Shown piece after piece: positions 1-12,200 of a stretch of 64,000 bases of DNA. The translations under genes were made by a program, and so were the position numbers. The notes under the pieces were generated by a model. It was not told where the DNA came from. It searched no databases and was given only the letters and a program-made list of their open reading frames with translations. Each line of letters begins with the position of its first letter. Position 1 is the stretch's first letter. Origin of the DNA: Oxyruncus cristatus (lineage: Eukaryota; Chordata; Aves; Passeriformes; Cotingidae); NCBI GenBank assembly GCA_013399855.1, contig VXAY01005670.1, positions 186,001 through 250,000 on the forward strand, written 5' to 3'.

Positions 1-48
1 AAAGTCCTGTTAAAAGGAAAAAATGGCACAGTGCTTTCTCAATTAAAG

Positions 49-139
49 AGAAGGCAGAGAGGAAAACATACATCTGTACAAGGCGGGAATGGTTGAAAGA
101 GATTTGTTCGCTGTAACATTCTTAGAGGAACTTTTCAAG
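49..139 (+). CDS. Candidate internal exon at left edge (unidentified gene)
   Basis: Seen: a very good splice donor (CAAG followed by GTGAGT at 140) ends a stretch that is open in one frame for 30 codons after the last stop at 44-46. The peptide includes HLYKAGMVERDLFAVTFLEE, which looks protein-like, with acidic and hydrophobic residues alternating. The acceptor placed at 47-48 is only moderate (short pyrimidine run before AAAG), and other AGs at 56, 58 and 60 are possible. Out-phase would be 0. I do not recognise the protein. The exon may be chance, because its upstream context lies outside the window. It is phase-compatible with the candidate exon at 24191-24245. Confidence 0.25.
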
Positions 140-3100
140 GTGAGTAAAATTGGGTATCACTGCTAGTAATGAGAGTAGACAAGAGAAGAAAGCAGAGATG
201 GGCTCTCCTAATAAAGGAGAGTAGTATGAAAAGCCTTGGAGAACAGAAGTGACAAAAGCTCTTGTTTCCTTTCCAAGTGTATTTGACAAACTAAAAAAAC
301 TTTGAGAATAAAGACTGATTTTATTGCCCTTAAGTGGGAGCAGTGTTCAGTTCTTGGAAAGAAGAGAAAAATTAAAGAAACTGTAGTAAGAGAATGAAAG
401 ACACCCTTAATCCACCTGCCTGGCAGTATGGCTTAGCCTCTCTTATAAATAAACTCAACTCGTGTGAAGGGAAAAGTTCACACCCCTGCCTCTGATTGTA
501 TTTTTCATGGGATAAGGGAGAAGTTTAATATAATCACACATTACACAAACTTTCTTTTCCTAGTGTTTTAAAACAAATACAGGTATTTATTGTCTGTAAG
601 AAACTTTTCTCTCTCCCTTAGGGTGCATTTTTGACTAGACCTGTACGAAACATTTATGCATCTGTGACATTTCTCAAAATAGTACACAAAATTCAGTTAC
701 CACCCCACAGTGTTGGTGATTTTGTGAAGGCATTGTAGAAGAATTTAAAATTTTTCATAAAATACCTCCTGGTGTACACAGGGATACTCCTAAGTCACTT
801 AAACTGATTCCTCCTCCTTTCCAGTATATGGTAGGTGAGAATAACTTCTCAGAAATGCCAGTGAAATGTTTCCTCCATTCTCTTCCCCAGAAATGAAAGG
901 AAAATAAAATTCTGGCTGCTTCTATGACAGTTGAGGGTAACCTTAGTATGATTTGCATGTGAGTTATCCTAAAGAAAGGTACACAGTAAAAAATCAGAGA
1001 AGGCACAAATCAGAGCAACAGCAGTTTTAACAGTCTTTCATAAGACAGTTTTAAAAGTCTTTCACATGAGACTGTTAAAAGAAGAAAGAAAAGTATTATA
1101 CAATGGATGTCTTTTTTCAAATGGCAAACTCAGCCAATGAAGCAACTGTTTTGGTGGTCTCGACTGCATTGGCAGTCCACATAGAGCCAACAGGAATACT
1201 ATGGAAAAACTAATGATAATACAAAGATAACAGTTTGGTGAAGAACAGTCAAAGGAAACAGACACCTGTAACACACAGGTAACCGAGTTCCTAAATATCC
1301 CAGCATACCGACACGGTCATCATGCAGAAATGAAAGATAACTTCAGATGACAAACTTCAAAACATAGACACAGTGACAAATTTTTGTCCTGCTATTATTA
1401 TATTCGATCAAAAACTGTTTACATTTTGTACTTCTGGACTATTTTCTGTTTCTGTTTCTCACATATAAGCCTTTGTTTTTTAAACACATTTTCAGTTTTG
1501 GTTCTTTGATCAGCTCTAGCCATTGCTTATGATTTTATTTACTCTCGGTGCTTTTAAATCTTATACTTAAGATGCTTCCTCCCATGCTTTCAGAAATACT
1601 TTCCATTTTTTTTGCAAGTCCACACTTAATCTGTTTTGATGTTTTAATGTGATATTCATTTCTTATTCTCTTTATGTTCCACGCTTCTTCAAATCTTTCA
1701 CTTCGTGATCTTCACAGTTTTTGTGCTTATTATGCTGGTCTTTAAGTCCTACACTTGCTGCACCTTTGTTTAGCAAGAATTTCTTTTATCTTGCCCATGG
1801 CATTTACTCCTTCAGCCTGAGGAATTCAAAACAGATTCCCTACTGAGTGCTATCTTAATCAGAAAGGGAGCACTCCAAGGCTCGCTCTCCACTAACAAGT
1901 CCCTCTACACTGCATTTCTCTTTAAGCCTTTAATGTTTTACTCCAATTCTACAGAAATTTAAAACTTGAAAGATTTACTAGTAAATTAAAATGTTGGATA
2001 TTTCAGCTTTTTAAAGACATTATCCAGCATTTCTTCTCTAGAGATGTATTTCAAATGTTCAAATATTGCAATTGAGCTCTTTAACAGAGCATAGGCCTGA
2101 AATTCAAAGGAGGAATACTATTTATGAAAAGACATAGCCAGAAATATTCATATAAGTTAAGAATGGACATATATCACATTAGATAATGTAATTTTGTACA
2201 CTTTTATTATACATCAAGAAAAATAATCTGAGAACTGAGAGGAACTGATTAATTGCTTCCCATAAACACAAAGAAGTACTAGAAATTAGTGTTAATGAAC
2301 TCATTATTCTGAGTTTTATTCTGGAATTTGATGTATAAGTTTGGAAGACAAGAACTGTAACACATGATGAGCACTGGAACAAAACAAAAGTTAAGTTGTG
2401 GTGAGCATAGTTAGTGGAAAGATAGGAAAACTATGGCTTAATTATTTCTCCATTAAAAGAAATGGAAGTTCTATCACAGACTTTAAGAGCAGAAATTATT
2501 TCATTTTTTTCTTTTTTACTAGTATTTAATTCTACATCTTACCAAGAGGAATTAAACAGTCTAAACAGAGATTATTAAGATTCACTTTAAACTGAAATTG
2601 TGAATATGTTGATCTTTTCCCCTAGCCATAGAAAGCAGTTCATGAAATTTTTGAAAACTGAGACAATGCCAGTTAATAGCACTGAAGAGATATTTCTGCA
2701 CAGCCTGGATCACAGTCAAACCAAACTAAAACTGTCTAGACAAATTTGTCTTTTAAAAATGGAAACATTAACATATCAGAAAATGAAATTTATTGCTTTC
2801 AATTAAGATATTCACTGAAACATAACTTGATGTTCAGTGATCACTGCTCACCCAAACAATGTTTCTACAAGCACAGAGAAAGGGAGAATTATAGAATGAC
2901 ATGAGGTTATATATTAAATTTTGTAAGTGATCAAATTTCCTCTGTCTCTGAGCTGTAAGATGGTTACAAATCTTTATTTTAAAACTCCAAATTAAATCTA
3001 CCAACCTAACTAGAAAATCTGTAGTCAGTTGTGGTACAAAAATGAGCATTGCTGATAAAGAAGTACAAAAATGTTGACAATGTTACTGTCAAAGCAAGAT

Positions 3101-4637
3101 GTTTTATCTGCTTAGGTTCCCAAGAACAGTGGCATTGCACAACCTCAATCTATTGTCAGAAGTTTATTAAACTGTCCATGTTCTACATAAGTCATCTCAA
3201 CAGTTTTATATGTAGATTAGAATCCGTATATGGTTCAAAGAATCAGAAAAATTGCTTTGAGAAATTGCCTTCTCTCCTATGATTTAAAGAAAAATATAAA
3301 TCCAATTCTGTTCACTGTCATTCAGTAACCAGATTCGTAAACAATTTACACTTTGCCTGGAGTCAGATAATCCTATCATTATTTAATCTCTTTAAGCACA
3401 GACAAATATCTAGATCTGGATGTGCGCATCAGAAAGTGCTAAGTAAATAACAAGGCAAAAAAAACCCTGGAAAAAAACCAAGAAAAAAACTATTAGAAAT
3501 ATAAACATTTGCAAATACTTATAGCTCTGGAAAGTAACGGGTTTTTTCAGTTGCTTCAAAAATTGTGGAGTTTTTTATTCACCCTTGCATAATCAAGCAC
3601 AAGGAGAGAAGATGAACAAACAATCATACACAAAAGGAAGACTATTTTTTGAAAAACAGGTTGGGATTCCTCAATTACATCAGCACAGAATTCTTTTCAG
3701 GGCGATTTTTTCCTCATTTTTCATGACATAAAATTCTACACTCTGAAATGTGACTTTGTAAAACTGTAATATTCTTACTTATCATTTGTCTCTGTCTGAT
3801 TAGCATCATATTCATTCATTAATTGAAAACACTATTTTTCTTCTTATGCCACTTAGGTTTCGATAGCAAACATGCTTGAGTTTCTTCTTTTGTGTGAATC
3901 CAAGTATTTGTAAAATGCTCTATTATCAACTTCTTGGCTTTGGGGGTTATAAAACAGAAGCAAGCCCACTCTCTTGACTACCTGTCCTGTTGAGCAGCAA
4001 CTCAAGCAATAGTCATTAAAGTAGGAAATCCTCAGCTCTCCCTTACATGCAATGGTGCAGGTTAGACTGAAGAAGGTAGCATGAATCACTCCTCCTTATT
4101 CCTACTGTCCAAAAACTGGATAGGAATAAACTGTTCTGTGAAAAGAAGTGGTGCAGTCATAAGTACTTTGGAAGAATAGCATTAATTTATTCTTTGTCTT
4201 CCTGTTGTGTCAGTGTAGCTCTATGTCACCTTTTATAGTCAAGAATCACTTTATGAGCTAAGCTGTTGGTTGCATCTTGATTGACTTGTATGAAGTTGTA
4301 GAGATGTCTCTGAGAGCAAAATTCAGCCTCTTCTTACTATATTGCTAAGAGTCATAGAGAAGATACAAAGAATCGACTTTGGCTCTGAAAGGCTGGATTA
4401 GAAGCAATAAAAGAAGAAAAACCAGCTTTTTACTTATGAATTTTCACATGTACTATAGATGCCCTTAACCAAAAAATCCTCTGACTCCACAGAGCTACAT
4501 CTACTAAATAATTTGTCAGAGATAAATAATGCTATAATAATTTTCTGTATTAGCATTCCTAAAAAAAAAAATTCTTTATATTTCAAGTTGACTGATGTGC
4601 AAGTTCTTACCTTACACTGGACAAATCTGCACAGTGA
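140..4637. other. Unique A+T-rich DNA, no gene recognised
   Basis: Only short chance open frames are present, and there is no CR1 or LTR match that I can recognise. A strong isolated splice acceptor ends at 823 without a convincing donor. A 13-nt candidate microexon on the minus strand (2852-2864) has an excellent pyrimidine tract and a GTGAGC donor, but is too short to support by eye. Nothing else was seen. Confidence 0.6.
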
Positions 4638-4640
4638 TTT

Positions 4641-4680
4641 AACAATCAATTTAACAATTTAACAATCAATTTAACAATCC
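4641..4680. repeat. Two-copy 20-bp tandem repeat
   Basis: The unit AACAATCAATTTAACAATTT occurs at 4641-4660 and again at 4661-4680, with the last two bases of the second copy changed. It is a simple short tandem duplication in A+T-rich DNA. Confidence 0.8.
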
Positions 4681-4917
4681 AATAATAGGCTCTTGACCAA
4701 AGTGCCATCAAGCTAATATAAAAATTTTTCTTAAGTCAAATTCTGTGAAAAAATGTTTTGGGGGCATTATCTGACAATTCATCATGCATCTTGCATCCAG
4801 GAAGCACACGAGTAACTATTTCAAAAACTTTCTTCACTGTTAGAAAATTGTTTTCTGCCATTCACTGAATATAACTGACTGACAATATAAATGTTTAGAA
4901 TACAGATCTTCCTTTAC

Positions 4918-5419
4918 TGTGTTGTGGGTTTACCAGCCCCTGCCCCAGGGTTGAAAAATAGTTAATTCCAGGCAGATTTCCAGAGCAAAGCCAATCACAA
5001 GTTTTAGTAACGCCTCTGCAAATGACATATTTAAAAAACGGAAGAGAAGATGAATTGCACAGAAGAAATTGCAGCCCGGAGGAGAGCGGCAGAGAACAAG
5101 AGACAGCAATGTAGTCTCCAAGGTCAGTGTAGCAGAAGGGGAGAGGAGAGGCCCAGGGAGGCCCCCTCTCCCCCTCCAGCAGGGGGGAGACTTAAAAACT
5201 AAAACCCCTGCCACCTGTGGAATATTATTTGGAGTGAGGAGACTCTCCTGCAGCTCATGAAAGAGCCTGTGCCGGAGCAGAGAAGTGCATGGAGGAAGCT
5301 GTAACTCCATGAGAGGCTTAAGATGAAATAGAGTCTTGCTGGAGACCTGTGACCCCCGGAGAGGGAAACCTATGCTGGAGCAAGTGCCCCAGCTAGGACA
5401 TGTGATCCCAGTGAGGGAT
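4918..5419 (+). mobile_element. 3'-truncated avian ERV LTR
   Basis: The left end reads TGTTGTGGGTTTACC. A TATTTAAA box lies at 5028-5035, followed by a purine-rich segment and repeated phrases of the type 'gacctgtgacccc...ggagcag'. These match the order of motifs in a widespread avian LTR family, of which two other copies lie in this window (26569-27440 and 42171-43957). Orientation is plus, from the TATA box. The 3' third of the LTR (the A+T-rich part with 'attaaactaatttccccaag' and the CA end) is missing. The element stops exactly where the left arm of the inverted repeat (5417-5499) begins. The 172-codon open frame on the minus strand here is a by-product of this repeat, not a gene. Family assignment is from memory of the consensus. 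Confidence 0.7.
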
Positions 5420-5499
5420 TTATTCTTCTCAAAATCATCTGTCAGCAATGATTTTGTAATGGATTTTTGAAATAAATTTCAATGTCAATGTCAAATGCC
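5417..5499 (+). repeat. Left arm of ~80-bp inverted repeat
   Basis: Read in reverse complement, this segment matches 6298-6380 with one substitution and one 2-bp length difference. The inner boundary is sharp (GCC at 5497-5499). It lies directly after the truncated LTR. The arm does not resemble CR1 or the LTR. Confidence 0.9.
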
Positions 5500-6297
5500 T
5501 AATATTAAAGAACAGAAGAAACAGACCTGGAAACATTTCCATGTGAGCAGAGCTTGCAGCTGTGCACAGCAGCCTGAAGGAGCAGGAGTAAGTAGTTAAA
5601 ATTATTTTATGGTCAATCCTTAATTTTTCCTGACAAGTTCATCTAAGCATTAACACACTATCATATCAATAACTGAATAATTCATATTTTTCAAATTTCA
5701 CTGCAGTCTATAATCAGTAAAAAAACAATCACAGTGGGTAGGAGGCTTGGGAATTTTGTTGTGAATTTCTTTTCATTTAGATGCTTAGGAACAGAATTGC
5801 ATTTTAAAATATTACAACAGTCTTTCAAGATTAAAAAAGAATATGCACAAAATCATCCTCAAAACAAAATGAAATGGGAAAAGAGTGCCAAGTAATGTCA
5901 TTGCTACTTAGCATTTCAATATGGAAAAGATTTTTAATCTATCATGCTGCCAAAATGAAATGGTAACTTATTTCTTCATGTATATAAATAGGCGAATATT
6001 CAACTACTATTTTCAGTGAACACAAAAGTAATAGGATATGTTACTTGAACTGCTTGTTATTTAAAATGCTGAATACTGCATTTGTTCTATAATAGAACAT
6101 ATATAATTTTTTTACATCTGTTAACTTAAAAATGTATCTGAGAGGGCAAAAATTATGATACATTTTATAAAGTACCAAATAACAGAAGATGTTAACTATT
6201 AATAAAACAGCATATTTTAGCAAAGTGGCTTTATTCATCAGATGATAGTCAGATGGTGGAAAAAGTCAGAGGAAATAATTTTGAAAGTTACAAGATT
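5500..6297. other. 798-bp spacer of the inverted repeat
   Basis: A+T-rich DNA with no open frame above 65 codons and no recognised repeat or transposase-like sequence. It is simply the loop between the inverted arms. Confidence 0.6.
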
Positions 6298-6380
6298 GGC
6301 ATTTGACATTGACATTGAAATTTATTTCAAAAATCCATTACAAAATCATTGCTGACAGACGATTTTGAGAAGAAAATAAA
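6298..6380 (-). repeat. Right arm of ~80-bp inverted repeat
   Basis: Reverse-complement partner of 5417-5499. It begins with GGCATTTGACATTGACATTG and runs to the A-rich stretch near 6375. The flanking sequence on both sides differs from that of the left arm. The near-identity implies recent formation or sequence homogenisation. Confidence 0.9.
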
Positions 6381-7654
6381 AAACAAGGTAAATATTAATA
6401 AATAATTTTATTACTGGGTTAATGAAATTAATAAAAATTAAACCATGAAAAGATAATCAAAGCACACAAACTAGTAAGTTCACACTGCCATGCTGGAAAT
6501 GCCAATAAGCTAGTGACACTGATGGCAGATGCTAAACACTTGCTAAAGCAGTAGGATAAGAACCCTCAGATATAAGTCAGCATTCATAAATTTTGATGGT
6601 GTCCTGAAAGAATGTTATATCAAAATAAGTTTGTGTTCTTTGCTAGAAAAATGCTAAGGGCCTTGAAATTTTCCACAAAAAACAAGTTAAACCATTTCTG
6701 TCTGTTTACACATATATCCTTATGAAAAGAACAGGAAATGCAGGAGGAGAACAGTGAAGCTTGTTAGAAGGGCATCAACATGTCCAACTCCATCATAGCT
6801 TTGAGACGGTAACCTACAGGTCCCCTTAAAGAATACTTTTTAATAGACAGAAACAAACCTTTTTCATTACAACTAAGCTATATAGTTGGACTCTGACTGT
6901 CTCAGAATCTGATTTCCCAATGCCTTAATAGCTGGTTTTAAATCTTGTTTTCTAACTTGGCAAAAAATGTTGGCAAGTTGTTTTTTTTTTTTATAGAGGT
7001 GATCACACAGCAGGGAAGGCAGAAGGCAGTCTCTGTCAATACTTGTAATTATTTCTCAAAGTTTGAACATTGTGTCAGCATAGCAGTGTTTCTCTGCACT
7101 CCCCAAATTCATTTCTAAGTAACCCAGTTAGTGAGCATTTGCATTAGGAAGGACAGCTCTTTTCAGCTCATGATACAGTGCCCTTATTCCAGAACTTGTG
7201 GCATTATTCAGCAATTCCCATTGTACTGGAAGTCTGTGTGCTGCTTAGGTACATACTCATTTCAAATGGAAGTGAGCCCTAAGGCTTCAATATCTGAGTG
7301 ATTTTCTTCTACAGATTCACTTTTCTCCAGCTTTCTCTGTGGGGCCAGGCACACCAGTCCTGATGCCTCCAAGACTATGAGTCCATGATCATTAGTATCA
7401 GACCTGCGCATTGCCAGACCGCAGCAGGACGTGTCTGATCCCCTTCATCATGTATCTGCTGAGTGAACTAGAGCATGTGTCATGACGTTTATTCCAGCTT
7501 TATGCTTTTATACCTGCTGGGAGGATAAACAGTATCTGGCATAAAGCAGCAATCCCTGGTCTGGCATGAGGTCTGCTGGTATAAAATCACCCTTTATGAA
7601 CAGCATAGAGTAAGCAGAAATCATCTCAGATTGGCACTTTAGATTGTGTGATTG
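6381..7654. other. Unique DNA, no gene recognised
   Basis: Mixed-composition unique sequence with no repeat hallmark and no open frame with paired splice sites that I would defend. Confidence 0.55.
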
Positions 7655-8358
7655 CAGTGCTCTCAAACAGGAAGCAGGAGCCTTCGAAAGGGCAGTCTGG
7701 GGGCTGACCTGCTTGAAAGCAGCTCTGCAGATGATGACCTGGGAGTCCTGGAGGACAACAAGCTGTCCATGACCCAGCAGTGTGCCCTTGTGGCCAAGGC
7801 CAGTGGTATCCTGGGGTGCATTAGGAAGAGCGTTTCCAGCAGGTCAGCATAGGTGACCCTGCCCTTCTACTCAGCTCTAATGAGGCTGCTGTGTCCAGTT
7901 ATGGGATTCTCAGTGCAAGAGAGACATAGAGCTCCTGGAGCAGGTTCAGTGGAGGGCAACAAAGATGATTAAGGGGCTGGAGCATCTCTCTTATGAGGAA
8001 AGATTGAGGGAGTTGGGACTGTTCAGCCTCAACAAGAAATGACTGCGAAAGACCCTCATCATCTGAATGGACCTGAACAGAGGGTGTCAAGAGGTGGTGC
8101 CAAGCAACAGGATGAGGCAACGAGCAGAAACTGATGCACAGAAAGTTCCACCTGAATATGAAGAAGAATTTCTTTACTATGCAGGTGACCAAGCACTGGA
8201 TTAGGTTGAACTGAGAGGTTGTGGAGTTTCCCTCACTGGAGAATTCAAGAACCATCTGGATGCAATTCTCTGCAATGTGCTCCCTCCTTGAGCAGGGAGG
8301 TGGAACCAGGTGACACACTGGTCTCTTCCAACCTTACCCATTCTATGGCTCTGTGAAA
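7655..8358 (+). mobile_element. CR1 LINE, 5'-truncated 3' end
   Basis: About 700 bp of the avian CR1 retrotransposon in sense orientation. The first ~200 bp keep an open frame for the reverse-transcriptase C-terminal region, with motif DDLGVLEDNKLSMTQQCALV and then LGCIRKSV. Downstream come the typical phrases 'aagatgattaaggggctggagcatctctc' and 'gttgtggagtttccctc', then the CR1 terminus CATTCTATGGCTCTGTGAAA. Stops and small deletions make it inactive. CR1 copies are normally 5'-truncated and lack target duplications, as here. Confidence 0.93.
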
Positions 8359-9194
8359 AGGCATTTCCTGTGTTGCTGCAATGGTCTGAGGTAGCTGCTG
8401 CTTTTCAGATTGGGTCCACTGAAGCAAGAATATTAGAAGAGCTGAGGAAATTATAGATACATTTTCTCAATACTGCTAAAATGGAAATTCTTTGTCTGGC
8501 AACTTCATTAACTTCTGTGACCTTCTGCTATTATTCCCATGGGCAGCTTTATACACAAGTAATCCCATAAAGGGACTCCCATTTGAAGGGAGGCACAGGT
8601 ATTGCTAACAGCCTCATTGTGTCCTTTACCTTTCTCCCTCTCTGACACAGTCACCATTTCTCTCTCATATGAATGTGACATCTTTTGTGGAAACTCTCAC
8701 TGTGAACAAAGACGTGCTGATTTTTATTCTTGCATGTCAGTAAATACAAGTTGTTTTTTGACATGCTTTTACATTTTCAGAAGGAAACTCTAAAATTCTG
8801 ATTGTCTTCCAAAGACATTTCAGAAAATTTTACCGGTCAAGTCAAAATAACCAGAAACACACTATTTAGTGTAGAAACACATACAAGTTTGCACCACACT
8901 AAGTAACTGTGCTTGAAGGATGGAATTTGTTGGCTCATGCAGATTTCAAAGCCTCAGCTAAGAGCACTGGGCAGAAAGAAAGCAAAAAAAAGCATTATTT
9001 GTTCCAAAGCACACATTTTCTCAAAAGTCTTAATGTCTGCTCAACCCTGGCTTTTTTCTTATCAGTTGATATTCACACTGAAAGTGTGCAGTTGCATTTT
9101 TAGTCCAAGACCGCAGCAGCAGCCATAGTATACCACCTACTACAAGTTTAGAGCAGAGCCTGCAACATGCAGTGATTCACCTCTTTAGTTTCAG
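8359..9194. other. Unique DNA between CR1 and candidate exon
   Basis: No recognised gene or repeat. The last 60 bases include a good pyrimidine tract leading to the acceptor at 9194. Confidence 0.5.
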
Positions 9195-9275
9195 GGGCTG
9201 GAGGCAGCCCATGGATTGCAAATGGGCAGCCGGGAGAGATGGCAGTCTGGATGGATGGAGTAGGAACTGTATCTG
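9195..9275 (+). CDS. Candidate 81-nt exon (unidentified gene)
   Basis: Seen: a strong acceptor (CTCTTTAGTTTCAG ending at 9194) and a donor GTATCTG/GTGAGC at 9276. The segment is G+C-richer than its surroundings. Two of the three forward frames are open across it. The phase 1-1 frame reads ...GGSPWIANGQPGEMAVWMDG..., the other GWRQPMDCKWAAGRDGSLDG. Its length is a multiple of three. I do not recognise either peptide, and having two open frames weakens the coding inference. It could equally be a non-coding RNA exon or chance. Confidence 0.3.
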
Positions 9276-12200
9276 GTGAGCCAACCCAAAAATGGCTAAT
9301 ATGAAAGACTGCACTACTGGAATTCCAGGCACTTCTTTTAGAAGCTTCTCTGAGGCTAGAGTTGGGGACAATCTGTACAGTGAGTTTCTTTGCCTTCACT
9401 CTGGGTGTATTCGGGTGAAAATCTGGTGGGAAGAGGTTTTTATCTGTTACTAATTTGGATGTGGTTTGGCAAAGTAACGTTGGTGACTACTGTTGTCTCT
9501 TTAATTCTCCCAGTATGTAATAAAAATGGATTACCTCAGTGCTTTGATCTTAATGATTCCCTTTCCAAATATATTTAAATGTGACATCAAAGCTTTCCAC
9601 AATACAAGATATGATATTGTTATCACTAGATTTCTTTAATGAAAGTAATATAAAATTAAATTATAAGACGGTTTTATTCTGAATGGGCCTGGAGGCAAGC
9701 AACAGGAACATCTGATGAAAAGATTAATGAAAAGATTGATAAAAACATATCAATAAAAAGATGCCTACAAACCTGCATAATCCAGAGAAAAGAAATAATA
9801 ACCTTTAAGCATCCATAAACATTTGGAAATCAAATAATTACAAATCTTTCAAATAAATTACTGCCTGCTTAGTAACTGTATCTGGACATATGCCCTGAAA
9901 TTATATGGGTTATGTAAGGACCTATAAAGCCAAAGGAAACATGCTGTTCTATAAGCATATTATTGTTGCATATGTTGTGATATAACTGGAGAAACATTTT
10001 TCATCCAGAAGTTACTGAGGGAGGACAGTCTGTTTGTTTGTGGGGTTCTAGCTTGTTTCTTTATAAGCAGGATAACTTATTTTTCTGAATATGCAGTTTC
10101 AGAACAGTAGAAAGTATTTGTCAAATTGGTCCTAGGCCTGGACCAAAAAGACTATGAAAAGTTAGAACAGTTCTACAAATCTCGCTTTTCAAACTTGAAA
10201 AACATGGTTGGGATTTTTTGTTTTATTTTATTTTTATTTCAAATACAAAAAGCCCTATTAAGAAAAAAAAAAAAAAAGAAAAAGTCTTATTACCACATTA
10301 CAGCTCTGGACCAAAAATTGAATTCTTTAACTAAATCATCCTGTGATTGTTAAAGGGGAATTGTAAATGGGAATGTTGACATTCATATCACAGACTTTTC
10401 AGTGCAAGCAGGCTATAATAGAAGAGATGCCTATAATGTAGATGCCTATACCTAAGGTTTCTGCCCGAGGTTTTCATTGGAGTAACTGTCATTGTGTGTG
10501 AATCTCACTGTAAATTACATTTAAAATCTGATTAAATGGGTAGCTTCTTTAAATGGCCTTATCTCTCCACTGATTAAAGAGAGCAAAGACAGAAAAGGTA
10601 AGCTGAATCCCACCTGAACCACTTAGAGTGGCAGTACCACTCACAGCAGATCATTCACAGCGTAACTTGTGACAGTAAAATGTTAACCTGTAATTTACTT
10701 TATTTTTTTTAAATTAAGTTTTAGAAGTTTGGATTTTTGTGCATATGGATACAATATTTCAGTTTGGTACTTGCAACTCTAAAAGTGAAATGATCTTCCT
10801 GTCAAACTAGACTTCACTAAATTTCAGGCTGGTTCTCAGAACTGGAAATGCAAGAACTACAGAGAAATGGTGTGCCCACCCTGTAGGTACAACTGCAGTC
10901 CTTTAGCTGGCAGCCCCGCCCTGCTGCTGTGTTATTCCTTCATAGCTTTAGGAAGGTGAATCAAACCTGATCTTGCTTCGTACTACACGGCCATACAAAA
11001 TCTTATTTGCATAAGCAAGCTGAAAATAAAATTTTTAGTTTCACAATACATTTTATTTGGTGGGAAAGCCTATGTTTATTCTCATTCCTACCAATATTCT
11101 GCAGTTTGCTCATTGTGAAGAGTGTCCTTTGGTATGGTAGAGGGTGAAAATCAGATCTGGATCCCTCACTATAGTGAAAGAGGGAAATTTATTGAGCTAG
11201 CTCTTCCACTCAGGAAAAGAGAGTGTGTAACCACATCCTTTGAGAGTGATCCAGATGGTAAACTCTGAAATACTGCCTTTTTCCCAAAGGCATTGGAAAT
11301 CTATTTTTGCCTACAATTCTTTTTTCTAGGAGCCTAAAATCTTGGTCTTTGTCCGATTTTAGCAATCATGCTGTCCTGCCAACTACAGCTGAAACTGGCA
11401 AATCAGAGCTGGATGGGGGTGATCCTTAACATAATTCATAAATGATACAGAGAAACAGGAGTCATTTCAATACACAGCACACAGGTTGGTCTTCAAAACA
11501 GGGAGAAAGAGGCAGAAAAGTCTCAAGAAGGAAGAAGGTATTTGAAGAAAGTGTTTTGCACAGTAGCTCACCCTGTGGCCATTGCACTCATGCAGGAACT
11601 AGAAGTCTGGAATTCCAGCTTCAATGCCTTTATCCTGCAGCTACCTGAAAGTACTCAAATGCTCATGTCACATGGGAACAATCTTGGCATTAGATGAGTG
11701 CAAAGCATACATTAACCTTGACCAATTTCCATAGATGGGAGTTCTTTTGCTTTGCTCAGATCGAAGCTATGGTTGATTAGTTGGTTGGTTGATTTAGAAG
11801 AGGATCATGAGAAATAAAATCCATGCTGGACAAGCAGGAAAAGGTAGAAACTCTACCTCCATCAATTGTGCAAGAAGAATTGTGCTATTTATTTTCCAGG
11901 TGCCATCACAGAAATGAGTGATCCAACTGTAAATAGGCAACTAATTTTAAGACTTGAGTCAGATAGGTACACATATTCCTGAGCCTGACATTTCCATTTA
12001 GGGAGTTCCAGGAAGCATTGCACATGTACAGAGCTGCAAATATTGCCCTTTGAAGTTTCCTGCAGTCCTCATGCAGACGATGAACAAGATAGTGCCTTAC
12101 GTTGGCATTCCGCGATGGTTTCCCGCTGACGTGTGCTCTCCATAGGCAGTAAAGGCTTCTATATTATTTGCTCTGAATCATCCTGCTGGTGAATCACCCA

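Noticed and set aside
2852..2864. 13-nt minus-strand microexon with excellent splice sites
   Set aside because: Too short to test by reading frame. Strong splice-site pairs at this spacing arise by chance in 64 kb.
4930..5448. 172-codon minus-strand open frame
   Set aside because: It lies across the truncated LTR and the inverted-repeat arm. It is a by-product of repeat composition with no domain.
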